Source: an uncultured Thomasclavelia sp.
GTDB lineage: Bacteria; Bacillota_I; Bacilli_A; Erysipelotrichales; Coprobacillaceae
Assembly (NCBI GenBank): GCA_910588165.1
Contig: CAJUOR010000077.1
Coordinates: forward strand, 1-6,376
Direction of reading: 5' to 3'
DNA length: 6,376 nucleotides
The stretch's first letter is position 1. Every line of letters begins with the position of its first letter. Of the stretch, positions 1 through 6,083 are shown piece after piece. The notes beneath the pieces were generated by a model, which saw only the letters and a program-made list of their open reading frames with translations, did not search any database and had not been told where the DNA came from. The translations under genes were made by a program, and so were the position numbers.

Positions 1-729
1 ATAACCTTCATATAATAAGTTACTATGTCTAGCTAAATTATGATGCATGGCAATCAATGGGATTTTATGCTCCTTTTGAATAGCTTGAAGCTCTTTTTCT
101 AACCAAGCCATTGTTTCTTCACTTAAAGCACTATTTTGCTGATAAGAATCTTGAATACTGTCTACTAAAAGTAAACTGTAATGCTGATTTAAGTCAAGTC
201 GATAACTCAAGGAATGCTCATCTATACTTTTAGCTTCCTCATAACCTAAGTTTTGATAAGTTTGTTGAAAGGTTTCTTTATCCAAGCTTTCAACTTGGAC
301 AGCTCCTTTAACATCATCAAATTGACGGGCAAAAATATTGTTGATATCATGATTTCCGGGTAAAACAGCTATCTCGATACCTGCCTCTTTTAAACTTTCA
401 AGTTTCTTGGCTAACTGTTGATGACTATTCAACTCACCGTTAAAGGTTAAATCACCTGTAATGACAATTAAATCCGGCTGTTCTTCTTTCATCTTAGTTA
501 CAAAGCTATCAATAATCTGATCGCTGTAATTAGTCATCTTGCCATCGCCTTTTAACAAATCTTTACCAAAATTAGTATAATTCTCATAATAGCTTTGGAC
601 TAAATAATGCCAATCAGACGTTACGACTATTTTCAATTCTTCTTGATTAAAAGGCATACGACTTGTTTTTGAACAAGCACATAAAAGTAAGCTAAATACT
701 AATAAAAAACTAAAAATTTTATTTTTCAT
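1..729 (-). CDS. Lipoprotein metallophosphoesterase (calcineurin-like), N-terminal part, cut by window edge
   Basis: This is an open frame of 243 codons from ATG (727-729) that leaves the window at base 1 without a stop. The protein begins with a lipoprotein signal: a Lys-rich start, a hydrophobic stretch at about 5-18 and a lipobox LCAC with the lipidated Cys at 19, so it should be anchored on the outer face of the membrane. The two-metal phosphoesterase motifs follow in order: D-x-H (Asp39, His41), G-D (92-93, in ITGDLTFNGE), G-N-H-D (125-128) and a His pair at 229-230 in MHHNL. The last GHxH motif would lie beyond the edge. The family hydrolyses phosphomonoesters or phosphodiesters; the substrate cannot be told from sequence. 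The start is supported by GAGG at 738-741, 8 nt upstream. It lies 46 nt after scpB with no clear terminator between, so co-transcription is possible. Confidence 0.88.
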   Translation of the reverse strand, partial: MKNKIFSFLLVFSLLLCACSKTSRMPFNQEELKIVVTSDWHYLVQSYYENYTNFGKDLLKGDGKMTNYSDQIIDSFVTKMKEEQPDLIVITGDLTFNGELNSHQQLAKKLESLKEAGIEIAVLPGNHDINNIFARQFDDVKGAVQVESLDKETFQQTYQNLGYEEAKSIDEHSLSYRLDLNQHYSLLLVDSIQDSYQQNSALSEETMAWLEKELQAIQKEHKIPLIAMHHNLARHSNLLYEGY

Positions 730-775
730 TTCCTTTACCTCAAAATAACTATTTTTTTAAGCTATCAGCCTATCT

Positions 776-1369
776 TTAAATATCTACATTTTCCGTTTCT
801 TGATATTTAAAATCAAAAATACTCATATTTTCCTGTGGATCTTCTAAGATTTCTTCTAAAGGCGGTAATTCTTCCAAAGTGGCTAAATTAAAAGCGTCCA
901 TAAAGATATCTGTTACACCATATAAAATAGGTTTTCCGGGACTATCCTGGCGTCCTACTTCTTTAATTAATGCTCTTGCCTGCAACCTTCTCACAATCGC
1001 ATCGCTGGCAACACCTCTGATTTCTTCAATTTGAACACGAGTTACCGGTTGTTTATAGGCAATAATTGCCAAGGTTTCTAAAGCTGCTTGTGAAAGAACA
1101 CTTTCTTTTTCTTGAATCATTCTTTCATAAAAGGGCTTATAAACAGGCTTTGTTGTCAGCTTATATTTACCTGCTAGGAAAACAAGTTGTAAGCCCCTTT
1201 GACTATCCTTTTCTAACAGCTCTTTATAGCGTTCGATATATAAACGTGTGTTGGCTTCCCCATCTTCTAAAACAGTTCGTATCTCCTTTAGACTCAACCC
1301 CTCATCGCCTGCCAAAAAAAACATTCCTTCAATAATTCCTATCTTTTCATTTTCTAATTCTTCTATCAT
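776..1369 (-). CDS. scpB: Segregation and condensation protein ScpB
   Basis: The 197-residue protein is a normal size for ScpB, which forms a dimer that binds the ScpA linker and completes the SMC-ScpAB condensin ring on the nucleoid. The N-terminal winged helix covers about residues 5-80. The second is highly recognisable: TLAIIAYKQPVTR (99-111), then an RGV...DAIVRRL segment (118-129), then SPGKPILYGVT (143-153). An acidic tail follows (about 165-197), as is common in the family. The ATG at 1367-1369 overlaps the scpA stop as ATGA, and a strong GGAGG (1374-1378) sits 4 nt upstream inside scpA. Translation of the two partners is therefore probably coupled, which fits their fixed stoichiometry. 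No oddities are seen. Confidence 0.97.
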   Translation of the reverse strand: MIEELENEKIGIIEGMFFLAGDEGLSLKEIRTVLEDGEANTRLYIERYKELLEKDSQRGLQLVFLAGKYKLTTKPVYKPFYERMIQEKESVLSQAALETLAIIAYKQPVTRVQIEEIRGVASDAIVRRLQARALIKEVGRQDSPGKPILYGVTDIFMDAFNLATLEELPPLEEILEDPQENMSIFDFKYQETENVDI

Positions 1370-2094
1370 AAAACCTCCACAAATATCTCATCAAATTGAT
1401 TTTCTTGAATAATGGCAAGCTCTCCTTGGTTAGCTAAAACTAAAATCGCTAAAAAAGTAACGACAAAAACTTGTTTATCGCCTTCATCAAATAAAGCTTC
1501 AAAAGGAATTTTTTCATATCTTCTTTGATGTAAAATTGCCTTAATCTGATTAGTTCTATCCTCGATTGAAATTTCTTTTTGAGCTACCGCCTGTTTCATA
1601 GGTGTTAGTCGAATTTTCCTTTGCATCAATTTCTGCATAGCTAAAATTAAACTATATGTATCTAAATTCTCCGGGATTTTCATTTCATTATCTTCCGTCA
1701 AAAACTGCATATTACTTGGCAGTTTCGTAAAAAAGGCCTGACGCTCTTCTTGTTTTATCTTTAGGGCTTCAACCACATCTTTATAGCGCTTATATTCTAA
1801 CAAACGATTGATTAAAGCTTGTCTTGGATCAGGCTCATAGCCATCTTCTATCTCAACTTTTTCTTTAGGTAATAACATTTTACTTTTCGTTTCGATTAAG
1901 TAAGCAGCCATCACTAAATATTCACTGGCTATTTCCAGATGCAAATCTTGTGATTGTTGAATATAGTCAAGATACTGTTCTGTAATCTTTGTAATTTCTA
2001 AATTTAAAAGGTCCATTTCTTTTTCTTTGACTAAATGTAAAAGCAAGTCCATCGGTCCTTCAAAATTATCTAATCTAATCTCATAACTTTCCAT
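1366..2094 (-). CDS. scpA: Segregation and condensation protein ScpA (kleisin)
   Basis: The 242-residue protein is a bacterial kleisin that bridges the SMC dimer and recruits ScpB. The N-terminal SMC-neck-binding domain carries the signature FEGPMDLLLHLV (11-22), then a helix with ASEYLVMAAYLIETKSKMLLP-like residues (56-76). A charged, variable middle region (about 77-200) holds the ScpB-binding linker. A C-terminal winged helix (about 205-242, with VVTFLAILVLANQGEL at 211-226) contacts the SMC head. Size and all three parts match the family. The ATG at 2092-2094 is preceded by AAGGTGA (2099-2105). The gene begins just after the spoVAF terminator, so scpAB is probably transcribed from its own promoter rather than with the spore genes, as expected for a vegetative function. 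Confidence 0.97.
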   Translation of the reverse strand: MESYEIRLDNFEGPMDLLLHLVKEKEMDLLNLEITKITEQYLDYIQQSQDLHLEIASEYLVMAAYLIETKSKMLLPKEKVEIEDGYEPDPRQALINRLLEYKRYKDVVEALKIKQEERQAFFTKLPSNMQFLTEDNEMKIPENLDTYSLILAMQKLMQRKIRLTPMKQAVAQKEISIEDRTNQIKAILHQRRYEKIPFEALFDEGDKQVFVVTFLAILVLANQGELAIIQENQFDEIFVEVL

Positions 2095-2109
2095 AGAATC
2101 ACCTTTCTC

Positions 2110-2118
2110 ATTATAACA
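2110..2118 (-). promoter_or_regulatory. Candidate extended -10 promoter element for scpAB
   Basis: The minus strand reads TGT-TATAAT, a perfect sigma-A -10 hexamer (2110-2115) with an upstream TG (extended -10). A 17-nt spacer would place the -35 on the T-run of the preceding terminator (2133-2138), which is a poor match to TTGACA. The predicted start point, about 2103, would leave a leader of only about 9 nt and would trim part of the Shine-Dalgarno AAGGTGA (2099-2105). The motif is real; its use as the scpAB promoter is an inference. Confidence 0.45.
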
Positions 2119-2131
2119 TGATTTAAACTAT

Positions 2132-2184
2132 AAAAAAAGATGCCAACAACAACCAAACTAAAAAAGTTCGGTCATTGTCAGCAT
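2132..2184 (-). terminator. Rho-independent terminator of the spoVA operon
   Basis: On the minus strand the arm at 2184-2165 pairs over all 20 positions with the arm at 2159-2140. There are 15 Watson-Crick pairs and five G-U wobbles, no mismatch, and a loop of five T (2164-2160). One C then precedes seven T (2138-2132). The spoVAF stop codon TGA (2178-2180) lies inside the first arm. There is no T-tract on the plus-strand side, so it should act only on leftward transcription. It separates the sporulation genes from scpAB. Confidence 0.9.
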
Positions 2185-3494
2185 TTATTCGCTCTTTTAG
2201 GAAAGCGAATGATGTATTGCAAAATTTTCTTTCCATCAAAAGGGATAAAAGGATAGAAATAGTCGTAATTAAAAACTTTTAAATGAGCTAAATAGAAAAG
2301 CAACATAAAGTGAAATGTTACAAAACCATATCTTCCAAACAATCCCACAAAAATAATCATCAGCCATTTAACCAACTTATTGGCGTTGCCTAATTCATAA
2401 TTAGGTGTGGCATACCCTGCCACATTGCTGATAGCACAATACAATAAGACTTCAGGCGTAAACATACCTAAATCAATTGCCATTTGTCCAACCAAAATAG
2501 CGGCAATTAAACCCATAGCACTGCTTAAAGCACTAGGTGTGTAGATGGTTGCTAAACGTAGTAATTCGATTGCCCCTTCAACTAGAAAAACCTGCATAAC
2601 AATACTTGTCATACTAAAGTTTTCGGGCTTTACAAACAATCTGAAATTAAGTTCACCAGTTTGGATAACCGCTAACCATAATGGTACTAAATAAATAGAT
2701 AAAATAACCGCAAGCAGTCTTACTAACCTAAAGACAGTACCGACAAAGGGTGTTTCACGATGCTCTTCAACGTGTTGCAAAAGATCTAACAGCGTAATAG
2801 GTAATAAGATGACACTGCTCGATGTATCAACGATTAAAGCAATATCCCCTTTCATCAATTGAGCGGCAACTATATCAGGACGCTCACAATATCTCACAAA
2901 GGGAAAAGGGTGATACCCTTGACCTAACATCACTTCTTCTAAAGCTCGATCACTCATCACGATTTCATCGACATTTAACTTTGTTAAACATTCTTGGATA
3001 ACGTGCAATAAGCTATCATCGGCTAAACCCTCAATATAAGCTAGACAGACATCGCTTTTGGAAATCTTTCCTACCTCAAACATTACCATCACTAATCTGT
3101 TATCTCTTATACGACGGCGGATTAAACCGACATTACTGATGATATTCTCACTAAAACCGTCTTTGGCCCCTCGCACGCTCTTTTCGGTTTCGGGCGATGA
3201 AATAGAACGTCCAGGATAGCTTCTAGTTTCTAAAATATAGTATTGCTGCTCATAGTCAATCACACTGCAACCTGAAAGTAGCATCTTTTCTTGCCTAGTT
3301 ACATCAGCTGTTATTTCGATACTTCCGTTAATAAGTGCTTCTAATAATGTCTTTTCATCTTTCAGTGTCAATAAGCCACTAATTAACTGATTGAGATAAA
3401 GATTATCGGTTAAACTTGTCACATACGTTAAGGTCAAAGGCTTGGCATCAAAAACAAATTCTCTTTGACTAATATCAAATGAACGATTACTCAT
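2178..3494 (-). CDS. spoVAF: Spore germination protein SpoVAF (GerA family)
   Basis: This 438-residue protein belongs to the GerA/SpoVAF family of spore inner-membrane proteins. An N-terminal soluble region (1 to about 250) contains the family hallmark SSPETEKSVRGAKDGFSENI (99-118), continuing to a basic RRRIR (126-130). A membrane domain follows, with hydrophobic segments at about 254-277, 297-313, 324-345, 347-363 and 376-405. Recent work on Bacillus describes SpoVAF as an ion channel, related to the nutrient-gated GerA channels, that amplifies the germination signal. The position as last gene of a spoVA cluster, rather than with gerB/gerC-type genes, favours SpoVAF over a nutrient receptor A-subunit. 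It is shorter than the roughly 490 residues usual for the Bacillus protein, with reduced N- and C-terminal ends. The start overlaps the spoVAEb stop as ATGA, and I see no Shine-Dalgarno before it, so translation probably depends on coupling. Confidence 0.9.
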   Translation of the reverse strand: MSNRSFDISQREFVFDAKPLTLTYVTSLTDNLYLNQLISGLLTLKDEKTLLEALINGSIEITADVTRQEKMLLSGCSVIDYEQQYYILETRSYPGRSISSPETEKSVRGAKDGFSENIISNVGLIRRRIRDNRLVMVMFEVGKISKSDVCLAYIEGLADDSLLHVIQECLTKLNVDEIVMSDRALEEVMLGQGYHPFPFVRYCERPDIVAAQLMKGDIALIVDTSSSVILLPITLLDLLQHVEEHRETPFVGTVFRLVRLLAVILSIYLVPLWLAVIQTGELNFRLFVKPENFSMTSIVMQVFLVEGAIELLRLATIYTPSALSSAMGLIAAILVGQMAIDLGMFTPEVLLYCAISNVAGYATPNYELGNANKLVKWLMIIFVGLFGRYGFVTFHFMLLFYLAHLKVFNYDYFYPFIPFDGKKILQYIIRFPKRANKC

Positions 3495-3841
3495 GATTTC
3501 GGTTTAAAGATTAAAGCGAAAATAAAAGCAAATAAAATAGCACTTGTAATACCTGCTGCGGTTAAATCAAACATCCCCATCGCCACACCTAGCAAGCCAT
3601 ATTCCGAAGTCTTTGCCATTGCTCCATGCATCAATGAATGCCCAAAGCTTGTGATAGGCAATAAAGCACCTGCTCCAAACCATTCAACAAACTTGTCATA
3701 AATACTGAAAATATCTAAAAAAGAACCGATACAAACAAACAAACAAATAATATGCCCCGGTGTCAGTTTGGAATGATCATAAATCCATTGCGCAATCATA
3801 CATACTAGACCACAGAAGAAAAATGCACCTACATAATTCAT
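3491..3841 (-). CDS. spoVAE: Stage V sporulation protein AEb (SpoVAE), DPA channel component
   Basis: From the ATG at 3839-3841 the product has 116 residues, the usual SpoVAEb length. The frame is open upstream to an ATG at 3877, but the 12 extra residues (Cys- and Arg-containing) are not family-like. The inner start has a GGGAGG at 3849-3854 and overlaps the spoVAD stop as ATGA. The protein is an integral membrane protein with segments at about 3-20, 29-48, 55-72, 82-90 and 93-112. The most conserved part is FGAGALLPIT (55-64), followed by a GHSLMHGAM-type helix. It is a paralogue of SpoVAC in the same operon. Known role in Bacillus: part of the SpoVA complex that carries DPA-calcium across the spore inner membrane. 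No spoVAEa lies between it and spoVAF, unlike in Bacillus. Confidence 0.94.
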   Translation of the reverse strand: MNYVGAFFFCGLVCMIAQWIYDHSKLTPGHIICLFVCIGSFLDIFSIYDKFVEWFGAGALLPITSFGHSLMHGAMAKTSEYGLLGVAMGMFDLTAAGITSAILFAFIFALIFKPKS

Positions 3842-4842
3842 TTGACAACCTCCCATTCTAACGCATGAGCAATACAAGGAATACTTTCTTTTTGATTAGT
3901 GCTTGTAGGAGATAATAAAGCACCGGTCGGAACATATAAAATACGTTCGTATTGCCCTTCTAAAAGCTTTTGATACAATAATGTACTTAAAACTAAAGCA
4001 CTGCAAGCACAGCCGCTGCCACCCATAAAAACATTTTGTTTTTTGGTATCATATAAGATTAAGCCGCAATCGTTGAGATTATCTAACGTCATTTTTTCTT
4101 CTTCAAACAAGCTCTTTAACATCTCTATGCCAAAGGTTGATAAATCTCCGGTAACAATTAAATCATAATCACTTGGTTTAGTCTGCGTATTATTAAAATG
4201 ATCCATCATCACTGTAAATGCTGCCGGTGCCATGGCACTTCCCATATCGTTAGCATCTTTTAAACCATAATCAATGACTTTACCGATTGTCGCACTTTTT
4301 AAACGGATTTTGTTTTTCTTATTTTGAAGCAGGAAAGCCGCACCTCCTGTGGCTGTATAAGTAGTGGTTGGTTTCTTTTGGACGCCATATTCCAAAGGAT
4401 AGCGATATTGTCTTTCGGCTGTGGCTTGATGACTTGCCGTAAAAGCTAAAACATTTTGCATTCCCGATTCAACATACATCGCACCATTCAGAATGGCCAA
4501 GGCTGATGTCGAGCAAGCACCATACACACCGACAAAGGGGCGAGCTAAATCTCGTGCAACAAAATTAGCTGTTGTAATTTGATTCAACAAATCACCTCCA
4601 ACTAACAAATCGATTTGTCCGATATTCAGATTAACTTTATCTAAGCAATAGGAAATCGCATTTTTCAAAAGACATTGTTCGGCTTTTTCAAAAGACTTCT
4701 GCCCACCATATAAATCGCTTAAAGTACTATCAAACATTTTACCTAATGGGCCTCTGGCTTCAACCGGACCTGCTTGATTACCGACCGAAGCTAAATACAC
4801 ATTCTCAAAATGCAGAGTTTGATTAACCACCGAAAAAGACAT
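3838..4842 (-). CDS. spoVAD: Stage V sporulation protein AD (SpoVAD), DPA-binding thiolase-fold protein
   Basis: At 334 residues it matches SpoVAD in length. The protein has a thiolase/ketoacyl-synthase fold but is not an enzyme of that class. In Bacillus it sits on the spore inner membrane and binds dipicolinic acid for uptake into the forespore. Visible landmarks are a VGGDLLNQ segment (81-88), VYGACSTSA (106-114) with Cys110 at the nucleophile position of thiolases, SHQATAERQYRYP (137-149), the Gly-rich TATGGAAFL (163-171), VTGDLSTFG (230-238) and a C-terminal GGSGCACSA (274-282). The start ATG (4840-4842) lies 20 nt inside the end of spoVAC and is preceded by GGGAG (4852-4856), 9 nt upstream. 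It overlaps the next gene, spoVAE, by 4 nt. There is no signal peptide or membrane segment. Confidence 0.97.
   Translation of the reverse strand: MSFSVVNQTLHFENVYLASVGNQAGPVEARGPLGKMFDSTLSDLYGGQKSFEKAEQCLLKNAISYCLDKVNLNIGQIDLLVGGDLLNQITTANFVARDLARPFVGVYGACSTSALAILNGAMYVESGMQNVLAFTASHQATAERQYRYPLEYGVQKKPTTTYTATGGAAFLLQNKKNKIRLKSATIGKVIDYGLKDANDMGSAMAPAAFTVMMDHFNNTQTKPSDYDLIVTGDLSTFGIEMLKSLFEEEKMTLDNLNDCGLILYDTKKQNVFMGGSGCACSALVLSTLLYQKLLEGQYERILYVPTGALLSPTSTNQKESIPCIAHALEWEVVK
3849..3854 (-). promoter_or_regulatory. Ribosome binding site that fixes the spoVAE start
   Basis: GGGAGG on the minus strand lies 7 nt before the ATG at 3839-3841. It selects this start over the in-frame ATG at 3877 and gives a 116-residue product whose start overlaps the spoVAD stop codon. 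Confidence 0.85.
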
Positions 4843-5263
4843 AACGTATCACTCCCATCACAAAGGCCGAAACTATTCCAAAAGTAATAACTGTTCCGCC
4901 TAATTTGAACATATTTGCGCCCACACCCAAGACTAAGCCTTCTGTTCGAGCTTCAATCGCCGCACTTGTCAATGAATTGGCAAAGCCTGTAATCGGAATG
5001 AATGTACCTGCACCACAGCAAGCGGCAATTTTATCAAAGTAACCTAGAGCTGTTAAAAGACAAGCTGCAAATACCACTGTCACAACCATAGGAACACTTG
5101 CCTCTTTGGAACTAAAGCTGAAAATATGCATATACATATGCAGTAAGATTTCACCGATTAAACCTATTGTTCCTCCGGTTACAAAAGCGACCAATAAGTT
5201 TCTAAACACCTTAGGCTTAGGGGCTTTTTGTTTCACCAAAGCCTGATATTTTAAATGATCCAT
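4823..5263 (-). CDS. spoVAC: Stage V sporulation protein AC (SpoVAC), spore membrane channel
   Basis: The 146-residue integral membrane protein is close to the usual length of about 150. It has a short basic cytosolic N-terminus (KQKAPKPKVFRN, 11-22), then hydrophobic segments at about 23-47, 57-75, 79-95, 108-118 and 121-144. The conserved core GAGTFIPITGFANSLTSAA (84-102) is the SpoVAC/SpoVAEb family signature. In Bacillus, SpoVAC behaves as a mechanosensitive channel and is needed for DPA movement across the spore inner membrane. The ATG at 5261-5263 follows GAGGTGA (5268-5274). It is the first gene of the operon: spoVAA and spoVAB are absent from the position they occupy in Bacillus. In Bacillus the operon is read by sigma-G in the forespore. 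Confidence 0.96.
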   Translation of the reverse strand: MDHLKYQALVKQKAPKPKVFRNLLVAFVTGGTIGLIGEILLHMYMHIFSFSSKEASVPMVVTVVFAACLLTALGYFDKIAACCGAGTFIPITGFANSLTSAAIEARTEGLVLGVGANMFKLGGTVITFGIVSAFVMGVIRYVFFGG

Positions 5264-5274
5264 TTTCTCACCTC

Positions 5275-5316
5275 AGATGTAGTGTGTCCATCTTTTGACA
5301 TTTCAACCATTAACAC
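5275..5316 (-). promoter_or_regulatory. Probable spoVA promoter region (unresolved)
   Basis: These 42 nt lie between the upstream terminator and the spoVAC ribosome binding site, so the operon promoter should lie here. The minus strand shows TTGAAATG, roughly similar to -35 elements, and CACACTA, one base from the sigma-G -10 form CATACTA. The two are too close (13-14 nt) for a standard sigma-G spacer, and at 17-18 nt upstream of CACACTA there is no good GnATR. The location is an inference from layout; the exact promoter is not identified. Confidence 0.35.
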
Positions 5317-5344
5317 AAAAAAAAGAATATCTTGCGATATTCTT
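5317..5344 (-). terminator. Rho-independent terminator after the sigma/anti-sigma unit
   Basis: The minus strand forms a perfect 9-bp stem, AAGAATATC (5344-5336) with GATATTCTT (5331-5323), closed by a GCAA loop (5335-5332) of the stable GNRA type. The second arm ends in and continues as a run of eight T (5324-5317). The stop codon of the anti-sigma gene (5343-5345) overlaps the base of the stem. The stem is AT-rich but the structure is clean. It separates the sigma/anti-sigma unit from the spoVA operon. Confidence 0.85.
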
Positions 5345-6083
5345 AATGTTGATGCTTGCGTTTATGCTGATGATGTTGTGTATGTGCGTCTTCTTTTGTG
5401 TTAGTTAAAGATTCGTAGATTGTTTTTAAAGTTCGCATATTTTCTTTTTTCAAATCTTCAAGCTTGTAGTCGGAATCTAAATCAATAATCATCTCAATCA
5501 TCTGATATTTACCAAAGGACATATGATGATGCTTGGCTTCTTGATAATGCTTTTGCGAAGCACAAACACAACTGTAATTATCATCTTGAAGATAGGAAGA
5601 TAACTGTTGCTTAAGCATCGTTTCAAGCGAAGTTTCTTTTGTCTTATCTTCACTATATATACTAACTTGTAAGAAACCTTGATCTAAATAGTTTTGAAAA
5701 TCAGAATTTGTCATCAACAAGTTCAAGGCTTCTTCTATCGGTAATTCACGCATATCGATTTTTTTTAATAACGCTTTAGCCTCATCATTAAAAGCCTTAG
5801 CTTTAATGACTTTGTTGTCTTTATCTAATTCCAAAGTCATGCTTGGATTGACATCAATACTGACATAGGAAGATACGACCAAAACTTCTTTATTGAGTGG
5901 CTCGCCTTTAGGAATCTGTAAAGCAATGATTAACAAAGCCAAACAAACAGATACTAAGATTGGAAAAAAATAATTTTTCTTTTGTGAAGAAGGACGATAA
6001 ATAGCTTCCAATGTTTTTTGTTTTAAAGCTTCATCTAACTTTAAATTTTCTAAATCTTTTAATGGCTTATTCAAATCTATCAT
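5343..6083 (-). CDS. RsgI-like membrane anti-sigma factor with His-rich tail
   Basis: The 246-residue single-pass membrane protein has a cytosolic N-terminus of about 37 residues with a helix LKLDEALKQKTLEAIY (14-29), which presumably holds the sigma factor. One membrane segment follows (about 38-57), then an outer domain. That domain opens with YVSIDVNPSMTLELDKDN (73-90), the characteristic start of the RsgI extracytoplasmic domain. In SigI/RsgI systems the Asn-Pro bond of this motif (here 79-80) is a site of self-cleavage. A second conserved-looking segment, MSFGKYQMIEMIIDLD (188-203), lies near the C-terminus. A CxC (172-174), HHH (185-187) and a tail with six His in its last 13 residues are unusual. 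The gene overlaps the ECF sigma gene by 17 nt, the classic sigma/anti-sigma arrangement. The N-terminus does not look like the canonical RsgI N-terminal domain, so the name is family-level only. The target and signal are unknown. Confidence 0.82.
   Translation of the reverse strand: MIDLNKPLKDLENLKLDEALKQKTLEAIYRPSSQKKNYFFPILVSVCLALLIIALQIPKGEPLNKEVLVVSSYVSIDVNPSMTLELDKDNKVIKAKAFNDEAKALLKKIDMRELPIEEALNLLMTNSDFQNYLDQGFLQVSIYSEDKTKETSLETMLKQQLSSYLQDDNYSCVCASQKHYQEAKHHHMSFGKYQMIEMIIDLDSDYKLEDLKKENMRTLKTIYESLTNTKEDAHTQHHQHKRKHQH

Noticed and set aside
759..776. An imperfect palindrome between scpB and the phosphoesterase, considered as a terminator
   Set aside because: It has two mismatches within six to seven pairs, and the minus-strand bases after it are an A-run rather than a T-run.
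1066..1335. An 89-codon open frame on the plus strand
   Set aside because: It lies entirely opposite scpB, which has clear family motifs. The translated sequence has no recognisable domain, so it is a shadow frame.
3842..3877. A longer spoVAE start at the upstream in-frame ATG (3875-3877)
   Set aside because: The 12 added residues lie inside spoVAD and look unlike the family. The inner ATG has a strong GGGAGG site, the ATGA overlap and the standard 116-residue length.
4823..5263. Similarity between SpoVAC and SpoVAEb, considered as a recent duplication
   Set aside because: The two share only the GAG..(F/L)(I/L)PIT core and overall layout. They are known ancient paralogues present together in most spore formers.
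5295..5300. A perfect TTGACA on the plus strand in the spoVAC upstream gap
   Set aside because: Seventeen bases downstream there is only an A-run and no -10 hexamer. No plus-strand gene follows, so it is probably chance.
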